From contig JAGBEM010000035.1 in NCBI GenBank assembly GCA_017936985.1, positions 1-13,420 of the forward strand: a stretch of 13,420 bases of DNA. The letters run 5' to 3'. The stretch comes from Oscillospiraceae bacterium (lineage in GTDB: Bacteria; Bacillota_A; Clostridia; Oscillospirales; Oscillospiraceae). The notes under the pieces were generated by a model. The model worked only from the letters and a program-made list of their open reading frames with translations, searched no databases and was not told the origin of the DNA. The translations under genes were made by a program, and so were the position numbers. Positions 1 through 6,289 of this stretch are shown here, one piece after another. How positions within the stretch are numbered: position 1 is the first letter of the stretch; each line of letters starts with the position of its first letter.

Positions 1-122
1 ATTTTCAATGGTTTTAGAGCATTTTACTATGTGTTATGAACAGCCAATAACATCTCAAAAAATCTTGCTATTCAAATTCAAGTTTGACAATTACTTGTTG
101 CCTTTTGTGATTACAAAGATGG

Positions 123-371
123 TTAAGGAAAACTTAACAAGTTGACAAAGCGTAAAACAGCTTGCACAACACCTAAAATTGTTCCAATTGCGAGGCAGAT
201 AAAGAATATACGCATACGGATGACAACAAATCCAGTCTGCTCTTCCGTCAACTGATCGTTCTTAGGAGCATCCTTGCGCCGCAGAAAGGACCAGATTTGC
301 CAAGCCAAAAGACAAAGGACAAGAAGTATCAATCCTTGCGCAACAAGAAGGCAGAGACTTAATGTTTTCAT
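123..371 (-). CDS. small two-helix membrane protein, unknown function
   Basis: An 82-residue protein with two hydrophobic segments: about residues 5-30, ending in a basic RRK turn, and about 52-78. The charged stretch between them (roughly residues 31-48) makes a helical hairpin in the cytoplasmic membrane likely. The ATG at 371 follows a GGAGG ribosome binding site 7 bases upstream, and a good promoter lies about 100 bases further up, so I take this as a real gene. I do not recognise the family and assign no function. The surrounding 540 bases are visibly more AT-rich than the rest of the window. It stands alone, downstream of the rpsI terminator on the same strand. A perfect 13-base direct repeat flanks it (73-85 and 443-455). 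Confidence 0.72.
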   Translation of the reverse strand: MKTLSLCLLVAQGLILLVLCLLAWQIWSFLRRKDAPKNDQLTEEQTGFVVIRMRIFFICLAIGTILGVVQAVLRFVNLLSFP

Positions 372-467
372 ACAAATCCTCCATTTTGCAGAATTAGCTT
401 AGCAGAGCCACTAAAGGTACAGAACCTTCATCACCTTTTCGCCAAATTCAAGTTTATTGGTGAGGTT

Positions 468-496
468 ATTATAGCAAATGCGGATTCTTATTTCAA
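468..496 (-). promoter_or_regulatory. sigma-A promoter for the small membrane protein gene
   Basis: Read on the minus strand: TTGAAA (491-496), a 17-base spacer, then TATAAT (468-473) preceded by TGC, an extended -10. Transcription would start near 461, leaving an untranslated leader of about 90 bases before the ATG at 371. I see no convincing known riboswitch in that leader. Confidence 0.72.
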
Positions 497-554
497 TACT
501 TCAAAATACAATGAAGTTTAGAGTTGCGTCAAAATGGTGTTTTAGAGAAAAAAG

Positions 555-587
555 AAAACCCAGAAACCGTTGCGGTTTCTGGGTTTT
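555..587 (-). terminator. intrinsic terminator of the rplM-rpsI operon
   Basis: A perfect 15-base-pair stem (555-569 with 573-587) closes a 3-base loop 24 bases past the rpsI stop. On the minus strand it runs straight into a T-rich tract (TTTTCTTTTTT), as expected of a strong rho-independent terminator. The plus-strand side also ends in five T, so it could work in both directions. Confidence 0.93.
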
Positions 588-611
588 TGAATGTTCTTGA
601 TGAGAGACAGA

Positions 612-1016
612 TTATCTCTTGGAGAACTGAGGTGCGCGACGGGCTGCCTTCAAGCCGTACTTCTTTCTTTCCTTCATTCTGGGGTCACGGGTCAGGAAAC
701 CAGCGGCCTTCAGAGAAGCGCGGTACTCGGGGTTCAGAGTCAGCAGGGCACGGGAAATGCCGTGACGGATAGCGCCGGCCTGACCGGAAACGCCGCCGCC
801 GGCGACGGTGACAACAACGTCGACCTTGCCGACCATGTCGGTGGTGACCAGGGGCTGATTGACGACCAGCTTCAGGGTGTCCAGGCCGAAGTAATCATTG
901 ATGTCGCGGCCATTGACAATGATGGCGCCGGTGCCGTTCTCGTAAACGCGGACGCGGGCCACGGAGGACTTCCGGCGGCCGGTGCCGTAGTAATACTTCT
1001 TCTTGCTCTCGTACAT
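612..1016 (-). CDS. rpsI: 30S ribosomal protein S9
   Basis: Small-subunit ribosomal protein S9 (uS9); its C-terminal tail reaches the P-site tRNA in the decoding region. The 134-residue length is normal. Family signatures are clear: [12 protein letters not shown] near the N-terminus (about 11-22), the [19 protein letters not shown] block in the middle, the basic [14 protein letters not shown] segment, and the invariant SKR C-terminus. The ATG at 1016 has a GGAGGT ribosome binding site 8 bases upstream. It lies 16 bases downstream of rplM, in the near-universal L13-S9 pair, and shares its promoter. A strong terminator follows. Confidence 0.98.
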   Translation of the reverse strand: MYESKKKYYYGTGRRKSSVARVRVYENGTGAIIVNGRDINDYFGLDTLKLVVNQPLVTTDMVGKVDVVVTVAGGGVSGQAGAIRHGISRALLTLNPEYRASLKAAGFLTRDPRMKERKKYGLKAARRAPQFSKR

Positions 1017-1032
1017 GTTCAGTTACCTCCAA

Positions 1033-1464
1033 TTAGTCCAGGGTCCAAGCGGCAGGCTGCTGAGCTTCGTGGGGATGCTCGGCGCCTTTGTACAGGTGCA
1101 GACGGGTCATGGCGTTGCGGCCGATGGAGTTCTTGGGCAGCATACCCTTGACAGCCAGCTCCATAGCGTAGTCGGAGCGGTTATCCATCATGACGCGAGC
1201 CTTGGTTTCTTTCAGGCCGCCGATCCAACCGGAAACACGGTAGTAGCTCTTCTGATCCAGCTTCTTGCCGGTCAGGATAGCCTTGTCGGTGTTGATGACG
1301 ATGACATAGTCGCCGCAGTCAACGTTGGGAGTGAAATCGGTCTTGTGCTTGCCGCGCAGCAGGTTGGCGACAGTGACGGCAGTACGGCCCAGGGGCTTGC
1401 CGGCAGCGTCGATCACGTACCACTTGCGCTGCAGGGTCTCCTTCTTAGCGAGTGTAGTGGACAT
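1033..1464 (-). CDS. rplM: 50S ribosomal protein L13
   Basis: Large-subunit ribosomal protein L13 (uL13), an early assembly protein. The 143 residues match the usual family length. Recognisable blocks are KWYVIDAAGKPLGR near the N-terminus, VKGMLPKNSIGR at about 108-119, and KGAEHPHEAQQP close to the C-terminus. I chose the ATG at 1464 because GGAGG sits about 8 bases before it. The in-frame TTG at 1479 would extend the protein by five residues, but it overlaps that ribosome binding site. First gene of the rplM-rpsI operon, with a consensus promoter about 80 bases upstream and a leader hairpin that may allow autoregulation. Confidence 0.98.
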   Translation of the reverse strand: MSTTLAKKETLQRKWYVIDAAGKPLGRTAVTVANLLRGKHKTDFTPNVDCGDYVIVINTDKAILTGKKLDQKSYYRVSGWIGGLKETKARVMMDNRSDYAMELAVKGMLPKNSIGRNAMTRLHLYKGAEHPHEAQQPAAWTLD

Positions 1465-1504
1465 TATGCGTTCCTCCAATTAGGTAAAATATTTTGACTT
1501 TTTC

Positions 1505-1521
1505 TTGTACTTGCAGTACAA
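1505..1521 (-). promoter_or_regulatory. leader hairpin of rplM, possible L13-type leader
   Basis: A perfect 7-base-pair stem (1505-1511 with 1515-1521) with a 3-base loop lies in the roughly 70-base leader between the rplM promoter and its start codon. Firmicutes rplM-rpsI mRNAs are known to carry an autoregulatory L13 leader. This hairpin is in the right place, but I cannot check it against the family consensus. Confidence 0.45.
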
Positions 1522-1541
1522 TGTCTTCAAATCGCTTGATT

Positions 1542-1570
1542 CTTATACCATATCAAAAATCAAATGTCAA
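1542..1570 (-). promoter_or_regulatory. sigma-A promoter of the rplM-rpsI operon
   Basis: On the minus strand: a perfect TTGACA -35 (1565-1570), a 17-base spacer and TATAAG -10 (1542-1547). Transcription would begin near 1535, giving a leader of about 70 bases before rplM. Strength and position fit a ribosomal protein operon. Confidence 0.88.
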
Positions 1571-1621
1571 CAGCTTTTTTGAGAAATTTTATGAAATATG
1601 AGCAAAGCTTGCAAATGCTTT

Positions 1622-1651
1622 TAAATACTCTCAAATACTCTTGAAATCTCG
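1622..1651. repeat. short tandem 10-base repeat upstream of the ttcA-like gene
   Basis: Two units that match except at the first base (TAAATACTCT, CAAATACTCT), then a degenerate third (TGAAATCTCG). They end about 37 bases before the ATG at 1689, where a promoter for the plus-strand gene would be expected. I find no convincing -35/-10 pair here. Confidence 0.55.
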
Positions 1652-1688
1652 CATGACAAAATTACTGTTTTTTGGAGGAAATCCCACT

Positions 1689-2423
1689 ATGCAGAAACTA
1701 ATGGGCCTGGTGCGCCGCTGCGTGGAAGATTACAATATGATCACTCCCGGAGAGACTGTGGCAGTTGGTGTTTCCGGCGGAAAGGATTCGCTGGTTTTGC
1801 TGCAGCTGCTTACCGGTTTGCGGCAGTACAGCGACTTTCAGTTGGAGGCTGTGACCGTCGATATGGGGCTGGGAATGGACTACAGCGGTGTGCAGGCCTT
1901 TTGTGATCAGCTGGAAGTGCCCTATTCCATTGTACCGACCCAGATCGCACCTATCATTTTTGAACACCGCAAGGAAAAGAACCCTTGCTCCATGTGTTCC
2001 AAAATGCGCAGAGGTGCGTTGAATCAGGCAATTCTGGATCGCGGCATCCATAAAATTGCCCTTGGTCACCACTATGACGATGCGATAGAGACATTCGTCA
2101 TGTCGCTGATCTACGAAGGGCGCATCAGCTGTTTTCAGCCGGTGACAGACCTGGACCGCACAGGCGTGATCCAGATTCGTCCGATGCTTTATATTCATGA
2201 GCGTACGGTGGATAATTTTGCATCCCGGATGGAACTGCCGGTGGTGGAGAACCGCTGTCCTGTGGATAAAAACACCAAGCGTGAAGAGATCAAACAGCTG
2301 GTATATGATCTGAGCAAGACATATCCGGATCTGAAAGAACGGATATTCGGCGCTATGCAGCGGTTGCCTTTGCCCGAATGGGAGCCGAAGGGCAGATACA
2401 AGCGTCCGAAAGATACAGAATGA
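1689..2423 (+). CDS. TtcA-like tRNA 2-thiolation enzyme (PP-loop ATPase)
   Basis: A 244-residue PP-loop ATPase of the TtcA/TtuA group. These adenylate a tRNA base and insert sulfur, with an iron-sulfur cluster in characterised members. The ATP-binding SGGKDS is at 29-34, a CxxC pair at C100/C103 (PCSMC), the LGHHYDD motif at about 125-131, and a later cysteine (C190, ENRCP) that could be the third cluster ligand. TtcA proper makes 2-thiocytidine at tRNA position 32; substrate cannot be fixed from sequence alone. I place the start at the ATG at 1689, with GGAGG ending 10 bases before it. An upstream in-frame ATG at 1641 would add 16 residues but has no such site. Probably cotranscribed with the 86-aa gene 44 bases downstream, and close to a second tRNA-modification gene, dusB. 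Confidence 0.85.
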   Translation: MQKLMGLVRRCVEDYNMITPGETVAVGVSGGKDSLVLLQLLTGLRQYSDFQLEAVTVDMGLGMDYSGVQAFCDQLEVPYSIVPTQIAPIIFEHRKEKNPCSMCSKMRRGALNQAILDRGIHKIALGHHYDDAIETFVMSLIYEGRISCFQPVTDLDRTGVIQIRPMLYIHERTVDNFASRMELPVVENRCPVDKNTKREEIKQLVYDLSKTYPDLKERIFGAMQRLPLPEWEPKGRYKRPKDTE

Positions 2424-2443
2424 AAACTTTTCCATAAGGGTAT

Positions 2444-2467
2444 AATACTGCCGGAGGAGGCGGTATT
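2444..2467 (+). promoter_or_regulatory. hairpin presenting the Shine-Dalgarno in its loop
   Basis: AATACTGCC (2444-2452) pairs with GGCGGTATT (2459-2467), nine pairs including one U-G. The loop is exactly GGAGGA, the core of the ribosome binding site, and the ATG follows immediately at 2468. A TATAAT-like box (2441-2446) overlaps the 5' arm but has no good -35. If transcription started from that box, the 5' arm would be missing from the RNA. Confidence 0.55.
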
Positions 2468-2728
2468 ATGGTAAAAGGTATTTCACGGCAGGTGATCGTG
2501 GTCCACAGTCCGGATCCCAAACTGTTTGAGCAGGCGATCTTTATTTTGAAGGATGAAGCAGTAGGCCAGGGGATCACGGATGAGGCGCTGCTCCGGGAGG
2601 CGAATAAAGCGCTGCACAGTCATGCGCTGGATAATAAGCCGAGAAAACTGTATCTTTATGGCCCGGTGTGGGCCTGCGGCGGCGCACTGGTTACGGGGCT
2701 TGTGTGGCTGCTGACGAGTTTTCTGTGA
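2468..2728 (+). CDS. 86-aa protein with C-terminal membrane segment, unknown function
   Basis: A small protein I do not recognise. Residues 1-60 are soluble-looking: a short beta-like stretch (RQVIVVHSP), then a mixed helical region (FEQAIFILKDEA, EALLREANKALHSH). The last 24 residues (YGPVWACGGALVTGLVWLLTSFL) form one hydrophobic helix with almost no tail, like a tail-anchored protein facing the cytoplasm. The ATG at 2468 has a strong GGAGGAGG site 7 bases upstream, which also forms a hairpin loop. It lies between two tRNA-modification genes. A link to that process is conceivable, but nothing in the protein itself supports it. The dusB promoter begins 2 bases after its stop. Confidence 0.8.
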   Translation: MVKGISRQVIVVHSPDPKLFEQAIFILKDEAVGQGITDEALLREANKALHSHALDNKPRKLYLYGPVWACGGALVTGLVWLLTSFL

Positions 2729-2729
2729 C

Positions 2730-2758
2730 TTGTCAATAAGATCCGGTTGTGCTATAAT
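2730..2758 (+). promoter_or_regulatory. sigma-A promoter of dusB
   Basis: TTGTCA (2730-2735), a 17-base spacer and a perfect TATAAT (2753-2758) preceded by TGC, an extended -10. It starts just past the stop of the 86-aa gene and predicts a short leader of about 25 bases before the dusB ATG at 2791. Confidence 0.85.
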
Positions 2759-2790
2759 CACAGCCGATCATTCAGAAAGAGAGAAAACAT

Positions 2791-3756
2791 ATGCGTTTCG
2801 GAAATCTGGAAGTGAATAATCCTGTGGTTTTAGGTCCTATGGCAGGTGTGACGGATTGGGCGTTTCGTTCGATCTGTGCTGAGCTGGGAGCGAATATTAC
2901 CGTGACGGAAATGGTGTCCTCCCGGGCGTTGGTATACAAGGATCAGAAAAGCGCAAAGCTGCTGCGCAAGAATGAGGGCAGCCTCTGCGGTGCGCAGATC
3001 TTTGGCAACGATCCTGCCATTATGGCCCAGGCCGCGGTACTGGCACTGGAGATCTCCGGTTGCGATTTTCTGGACATCAATATGGGCTGCCCCATGCCGA
3101 AGATCGCAAATTCCGGCGATGGCTGCGGTTTGATGCGCACGCCCGAATTGGCAGGGGAGATCGTTGCGGCAGTAAAGCAGGCGGTAAATGTTCCGGTCAC
3201 CGTCAAATGTCGTCTTGGCTGGGATAAGGGCAGTGTCAATGTTCTGGATTTTACCAAGCGGATGGAAGATAATGGCGCGGATCTGATCACAGTACACGGC
3301 AGAACCAGGAGTATGCTTTATTCCGGCGTGGCTGATTGGGATATGATCACCAAGGTCAAGCGGCAGCTTTCTATACCGGTCATCGCCAACGGCGATATTA
3401 CGGATGGGGAAAAAGCTGTCAAATGCCTGAAGCGCACCGGTGCAGACGGAATCATGATCGGCAGAGCGACTTTTGGAGATCCCTGGATCTTCAGCGAGGT
3501 CAGAGCTGCCCTGGAAGGCAGACCTATCCCGGAAAAGCTGCCGCTGAAGGAACGGATCGCGGTGGCTGTCCGGCAGTTTGAGCTGTCGGAGCAAGATCAC
3601 GGCGAACACATTGCCTGCCTGGAGGCGCGAAAGCATTTTGCATGGTATCTCCGGGGCGTACGCAATGCAAGTTTTTATAAGAATCAGATCTCGTCCATGA
3701 GCACAATGGAAGATATTTACCGCATTGCCAAGGATATCGTACGGGATCTCCAATAA
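2791..3756 (+). CDS. dusB: tRNA-dihydrouridine synthase, DusB-like
   Basis: An FMN-dependent enzyme that reduces specific uridines in the tRNA D-loop region to dihydrouridine with NAD(P)H. The 321 residues fit the bacterial Dus family: an N-terminal TIM barrel and a C-terminal helical tRNA-binding domain (about 245-321). Visible motifs are GPMAGVTD (15-22) at the flavin site, NMGCPMPK (97-104) with the catalytic Cys100, VTVKCRLGW in the barrel, LITVHGRTR, VIANGDI and GIMIGRATFGDPW at the phosphate-binding end. The ATG at 2791 follows a purine-rich but imperfect site (AGAAAGAGAG). Subfamily assignment to DusB is by general resemblance; the exact uridine modified is not deducible. It has its own promoter and is followed after 54 bases by the M23 gene. 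Confidence 0.93.
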   Translation: MRFGNLEVNNPVVLGPMAGVTDWAFRSICAELGANITVTEMVSSRALVYKDQKSAKLLRKNEGSLCGAQIFGNDPAIMAQAAVLALEISGCDFLDINMGCPMPKIANSGDGCGLMRTPELAGEIVAAVKQAVNVPVTVKCRLGWDKGSVNVLDFTKRMEDNGADLITVHGRTRSMLYSGVADWDMITKVKRQLSIPVIANGDITDGEKAVKCLKRTGADGIMIGRATFGDPWIFSEVRAALEGRPIPEKLPLKERIAVAVRQFELSEQDHGEHIACLEARKHFAWYLRGVRNASFYKNQISSMSTMEDIYRIAKDIVRDLQ

Positions 3757-3773
3757 TTAACTGGCATATTGTT

Positions 3774-3823
3774 ACCACCGTTTCATACCCTAAACCTTGA
3801 GGTGAATGGGATGAAACGGTGGT
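3774..3823 (+). promoter_or_regulatory. 13-bp hairpin spanning the M23 gene start; possible dusB terminator
   Basis: ACCACCGTTTCAT (3774-3786) pairs perfectly with ATGAAACGGTGGT (3811-3823). The 24-base loop holds the ribosome binding site GAGGTG (3799-3804), and the 3' arm contains the start codon and first codons of the M23 gene. The stem is followed by TTTTCTTT. It could therefore terminate dusB transcripts, control translation of the next gene, or both. Confidence 0.65.
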
Positions 3824-4776
3824 TTTCTTTATGCCTTTGTGTCGTTTTGGCGTTGTCCTGTGGGATAAGCGTGGGTGCTGAAACAATCCGCTGGGTGGAT
3901 TTCGCTGTGCCCTATGGATCCATGAAATATGCTATGGAGCAGGACATCGCCACTTATGAACAGGAAAAGCACATCAGTTGGATCGAGATTCTGGCGCTTT
4001 CTGCCTGCCGGACAGGGGGTAAGTGCGGACTGGCTTCCGTGAAGAAAGCAGCTTCTGACTTAAAAAGTGACCGACCTGCCAAAGAACTGGCAGGGGAGCT
4101 GAGCAAGTATTACGATTATTATTACGAAGCCTACAGCGCCGTTTTGGGCGGCTTTTTGGGGAACTATGCCATAGAAGTGGACGGTCAGTGGAAAGCCCAA
4201 TACGGGCTAAAGGCGTTCTCGCCTATTGCTGCCGGGTATGGTTACAGTCACTGTGACGACTTCGGTGTAGGGCGTTCCTTTGGCTTTCAGCGAAAGCATT
4301 TGGGAAATGACCTCATGGGCTCTCTGGGAACACCGATCGTTGCGGTAGAGGGCGGCGTGGTAGAGGTAATGGGCTGGAACCGCTACGGCGGTTGGCGTGT
4401 GGGGATTCGCTCTTTTGATAATAAGCGGTATTACTACTATGCCCATCTGCAGAAGGACCATCCCTTTGCTGAGGGGCTGCAGGAGGGGGATATTGTGCAA
4501 GCCGGTGATCTGATCGGCTTTATGGGCAGAACGGGGTATTCGGATAAGGAAAATGTCAACAACATTGAAACCGTGCATTTGCATTTTGGTATGGAGCTGG
4601 TGTTTGACGAGAGTCAGAAAGAGTGCCTGTCGGAGATCTGGATCGATGTGTATGACATTGTAAGACTGCTGTCATCTCATCGCAGCAGCCAGCAGCGAAC
4701 GGAGGCGGGGTGGAAACGGGTCTATCCTTATCGGGATCTGGATATTATGGAATTACAAAAGGAAAAGGGTGCGTAA
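3811..4776 (+). CDS. secreted M23 (LytM-type) metallopeptidase
   Basis: A 321-residue exported zinc peptidase of the M23 family; such enzymes cut peptidoglycan peptide cross-links. Residues 1-23 form a signal peptide (MKRW, then a hydrophobic core, ending near VGA-E). Residues about 24-150 are a helical, tyrosine-rich region I do not recognise (YYDYYYEAY). The M23 fold covers about 155-265. Zinc ligands H163 and D167 (KHLGND) and H258 of HLH (256-258) are all present, with the catalytic H212 (AHLQ), so it should be active. The ATG at 3811 has GAGGTG 6 bases upstream. An in-frame TTG at 3769 is dismissed because it would put 14 residues before the signal peptide. No separate promoter is visible, so expression may depend on read-through from dusB. 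Its stop codon is the loop of the terminator. Confidence 0.92.
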   Translation: MKRWFSLCLCVVLALSCGISVGAETIRWVDFAVPYGSMKYAMEQDIATYEQEKHISWIEILALSACRTGGKCGLASVKKAASDLKSDRPAKELAGELSKYYDYYYEAYSAVLGGFLGNYAIEVDGQWKAQYGLKAFSPIAAGYGYSHCDDFGVGRSFGFQRKHLGNDLMGSLGTPIVAVEGGVVEVMGWNRYGGWRVGIRSFDNKRYYYYAHLQKDHPFAEGLQEGDIVQAGDLIGFMGRTGYSDKENVNNIETVHLHFGMELVFDESQKECLSEIWIDVYDIVRLLSSHRSSQQRTEAGWKRVYPYRDLDIMELQKEKGA

Positions 4777-4787
4777 CGCACCCTTTT
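4763..4787. terminator. bidirectional terminator between convergent genes
   Basis: AAAAGGGTGCG (4763-4773) pairs with CGCACCCTTTT (4777-4787), 11 perfect pairs. The 3-base loop is exactly the TAA stop of the M23 gene. A/T flanks on both sides suit termination in either direction, and the convergent minus-strand gene ends 11 bases away. Confidence 0.9.
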
Positions 4788-4797
4788 GCTATCTTAT

Positions 4798-6201
4798 TTA
4801 CTTAGGAACAGAGCCACGCTGAGAATCCAGAATGGAACCGGCGTCGAACATATTGGTAAACTTAGACGGGGAATGGGCCATCTGAGAACCGGTGACCAGA
4901 AGCCGGTCGTGCACGATGTAATTGCTGCCGATCTGGCCGCCGCTGCGGTTTTCGGCAAAGCCCAGATAATAGCGGAAGCCGGCATTCTGCAGCACATTGA
5001 ACTTGCTGCCGGAATATGTATCAAGGTCGCTGTTCTGCGCAAAGACCAGAATGTTCGTATCGCCCAAAATGGGAGTAACTTCTGCTTTCCAGTTGTTCAG
5101 ATCAGCCTTGATTTCGGAGGCAGCGACCTTGCCGTAGGCGTTGTTGCCATAGGTGTAGCAGGCCAGTTTGTAGCCTTTTTCTTTCAATGCTGCGACCAAT
5201 TCAGATGCACCGCTAACTTGCGCGTTGTAATAATCCTCGCCCTTGCTTGTCTTGACAGCAGCATTGGTGCGGTAACCGAAGATTCCGTCATAGCCGGAAA
5301 CAGCCAGGATCGCCCGGGCACCCTTGTAGGAAAAATCGGGATGCTTGGCAATGAAACTCTCCAGGATCGGAACCAGGTCGAATTCACCGGTGACAGTCTG
5401 GCCGCTGCTGTTGACCATTTGACAGGTGATGTTACCGTTTTCATCCACAAGCATCCGGCTGGCAAAGCCGGCACCGTCTTTGTCGGGCTCACCGTCGCCG
5501 TTGCCATCGACCATGTAGGTGTAATAGTTGACATTGGTCTGGGTCAGGAGCAGAGGCTTCTTACCCAGAGGCAGGTACAGCGTTTTTGCGCTGCAAATGC
5601 TGTTGCCGCTGGCGTCTGTGCCGCAGGTGGTAATATCGTCCAGGTCAATCAGCACATAGCCATTCTCATACAGATCATCCAGGATCTGGCGGAATTCCGC
5701 AGTTGTGACAAAGTTTCGGTTGTAGGATTTGCCGTACTGCTCGTTGGAGAAGGCTTTGGTATCCTCGATCAGTCCGTGGAAGGACAGATTGACGATCTGA
5801 GAAGGATCGCTCCAGGCCACCATCTGGCTTGCCTGCTGGGTGTACTCATTTATCTTGGCAGACAGCTCGGGGAACGCGGACTTGTCTCCCTGGAAACCAT
5901 TCAGAAGGTCCACAGCGCCCTGGAAATCGTAGGCGAGGGCAAGGGTTTCTGCGTCGAGCAAAAGCTGCTGCACCTCCAGCTCAAGCTGAGAAGGTGTGCT
6001 TTCAGAGGTGGAGGGGATCTCCTGCTGGACAGGCGGCTTTTTCTGGCTGCGGTTGCGACTGACAGAGCCGATGATGAAAACCAGGATCAACACCACTGCC
6101 ACACCTAAAATGATCGTGGGCAGATAGGCCTCCTTAAAGATCTCCATTTTTGTTTTGCGGCGTCTGCGGGGATTGGGCTGCCGCTGGGTGTTTTCGTCCA
6201 T
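4798..6201 (-). CDS. membrane-anchored polysaccharide deacetylase-like protein, catalytic motifs missing
   Basis: 467 residues. The N-terminus is basic and cytoplasmic (RRRRK at 12-16). One membrane helix (about 29-46) puts the rest outside the cell, followed by a Ser/Thr/Pro/Gln-rich linker and a helical region (about 70-130). From about 135 on it resembles the NodB-type deacetylase family of Clostridia: IVNLSFHGLI, a TTAEFRQILDDLYENGYVLIDLDD block (164-189), NVNYYTYM, FAxRMLVDENG, HPDFSYKGARAILAVSGYDGIFGYRT (287-312). However, the metal-binding Asp-Asp expected near 221-223 reads QTN, and the H-x-x-x-H motif reads YTYGN (349-353), so activity is doubtful. I chose the ATG at 6201 because the predicted transcription start (about 6227) lies downstream of an alternative GTG at 6231. 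The family call is from memory of conserved motifs. Confidence 0.72.
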   Translation of the reverse strand: MDENTQRQPNPRRRRKTKMEIFKEAYLPTIILGVAVVLILVFIIGSVSRNRSQKKPPVQQEIPSTSESTPSQLELEVQQLLLDAETLALAYDFQGAVDLLNGFQGDKSAFPELSAKINEYTQQASQMVAWSDPSQIVNLSFHGLIEDTKAFSNEQYGKSYNRNFVTTAEFRQILDDLYENGYVLIDLDDITTCGTDASGNSICSAKTLYLPLGKKPLLLTQTNVNYYTYMVDGNGDGEPDKDGAGFASRMLVDENGNITCQMVNSSGQTVTGEFDLVPILESFIAKHPDFSYKGARAILAVSGYDGIFGYRTNAAVKTSKGEDYYNAQVSGASELVAALKEKGYKLACYTYGNNAYGKVAASEIKADLNNWKAEVTPILGDTNILVFAQNSDLDTYSGSKFNVLQNAGFRYYLGFAENRSGGQIGSNYIVHDRLLVTGSQMAHSPSKFTNMFDAGSILDSQRGSVPK

Positions 6202-6233
6202 AATAGATCCCTGCCTTTCGTTGTTATGCACTC

Positions 6234-6262
6234 ATTATATCTGGAAATGAACGGAAATGCAA
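6234..6262 (-). promoter_or_regulatory. sigma-A promoter of the deacetylase-like gene
   Basis: On the minus strand: TTGCAT (6257-6262), a 17-base spacer and TATAAT (6234-6239). The predicted start near 6227 leaves a leader of about 26 bases before the ATG at 6201 and rules out the GTG at 6231 as the start of this transcript. It lies back-to-back with the plus-strand promoter at 6290-6318. Confidence 0.78.
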
Positions 6263-6289
6263 GATGCACACAAGGATTTTGGAAAGGGA

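Noticed and set aside
1..122. A terminator or RNA gene downstream of the small membrane protein
   Set aside because: The stretch is AT-rich with only a 4-bp CTTG/CAAG stem before a T run on the minus strand, too weak to call.
591..1497. Long plus-strand open frames opposite rpsI and rplM
   Set aside because: They are antisense shadows of certain ribosomal protein genes, with low-complexity Gly/Ala/Val composition and no ribosome binding site.
1689..3756. A tRNA-modification island as a new system
   Set aside because: TtcA-like and Dus enzymes are common housekeeping proteins. Their adjacency may be chance, and dusB has its own promoter.
4786..6108. A 440-codon plus-strand open frame opposite the deacetylase-like gene
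   Set aside because: It starts just after the bidirectional terminator with no ribosome binding site or promoter, and its protein has no membrane or domain pattern. The minus-strand gene has promoter, family motifs and terminator.
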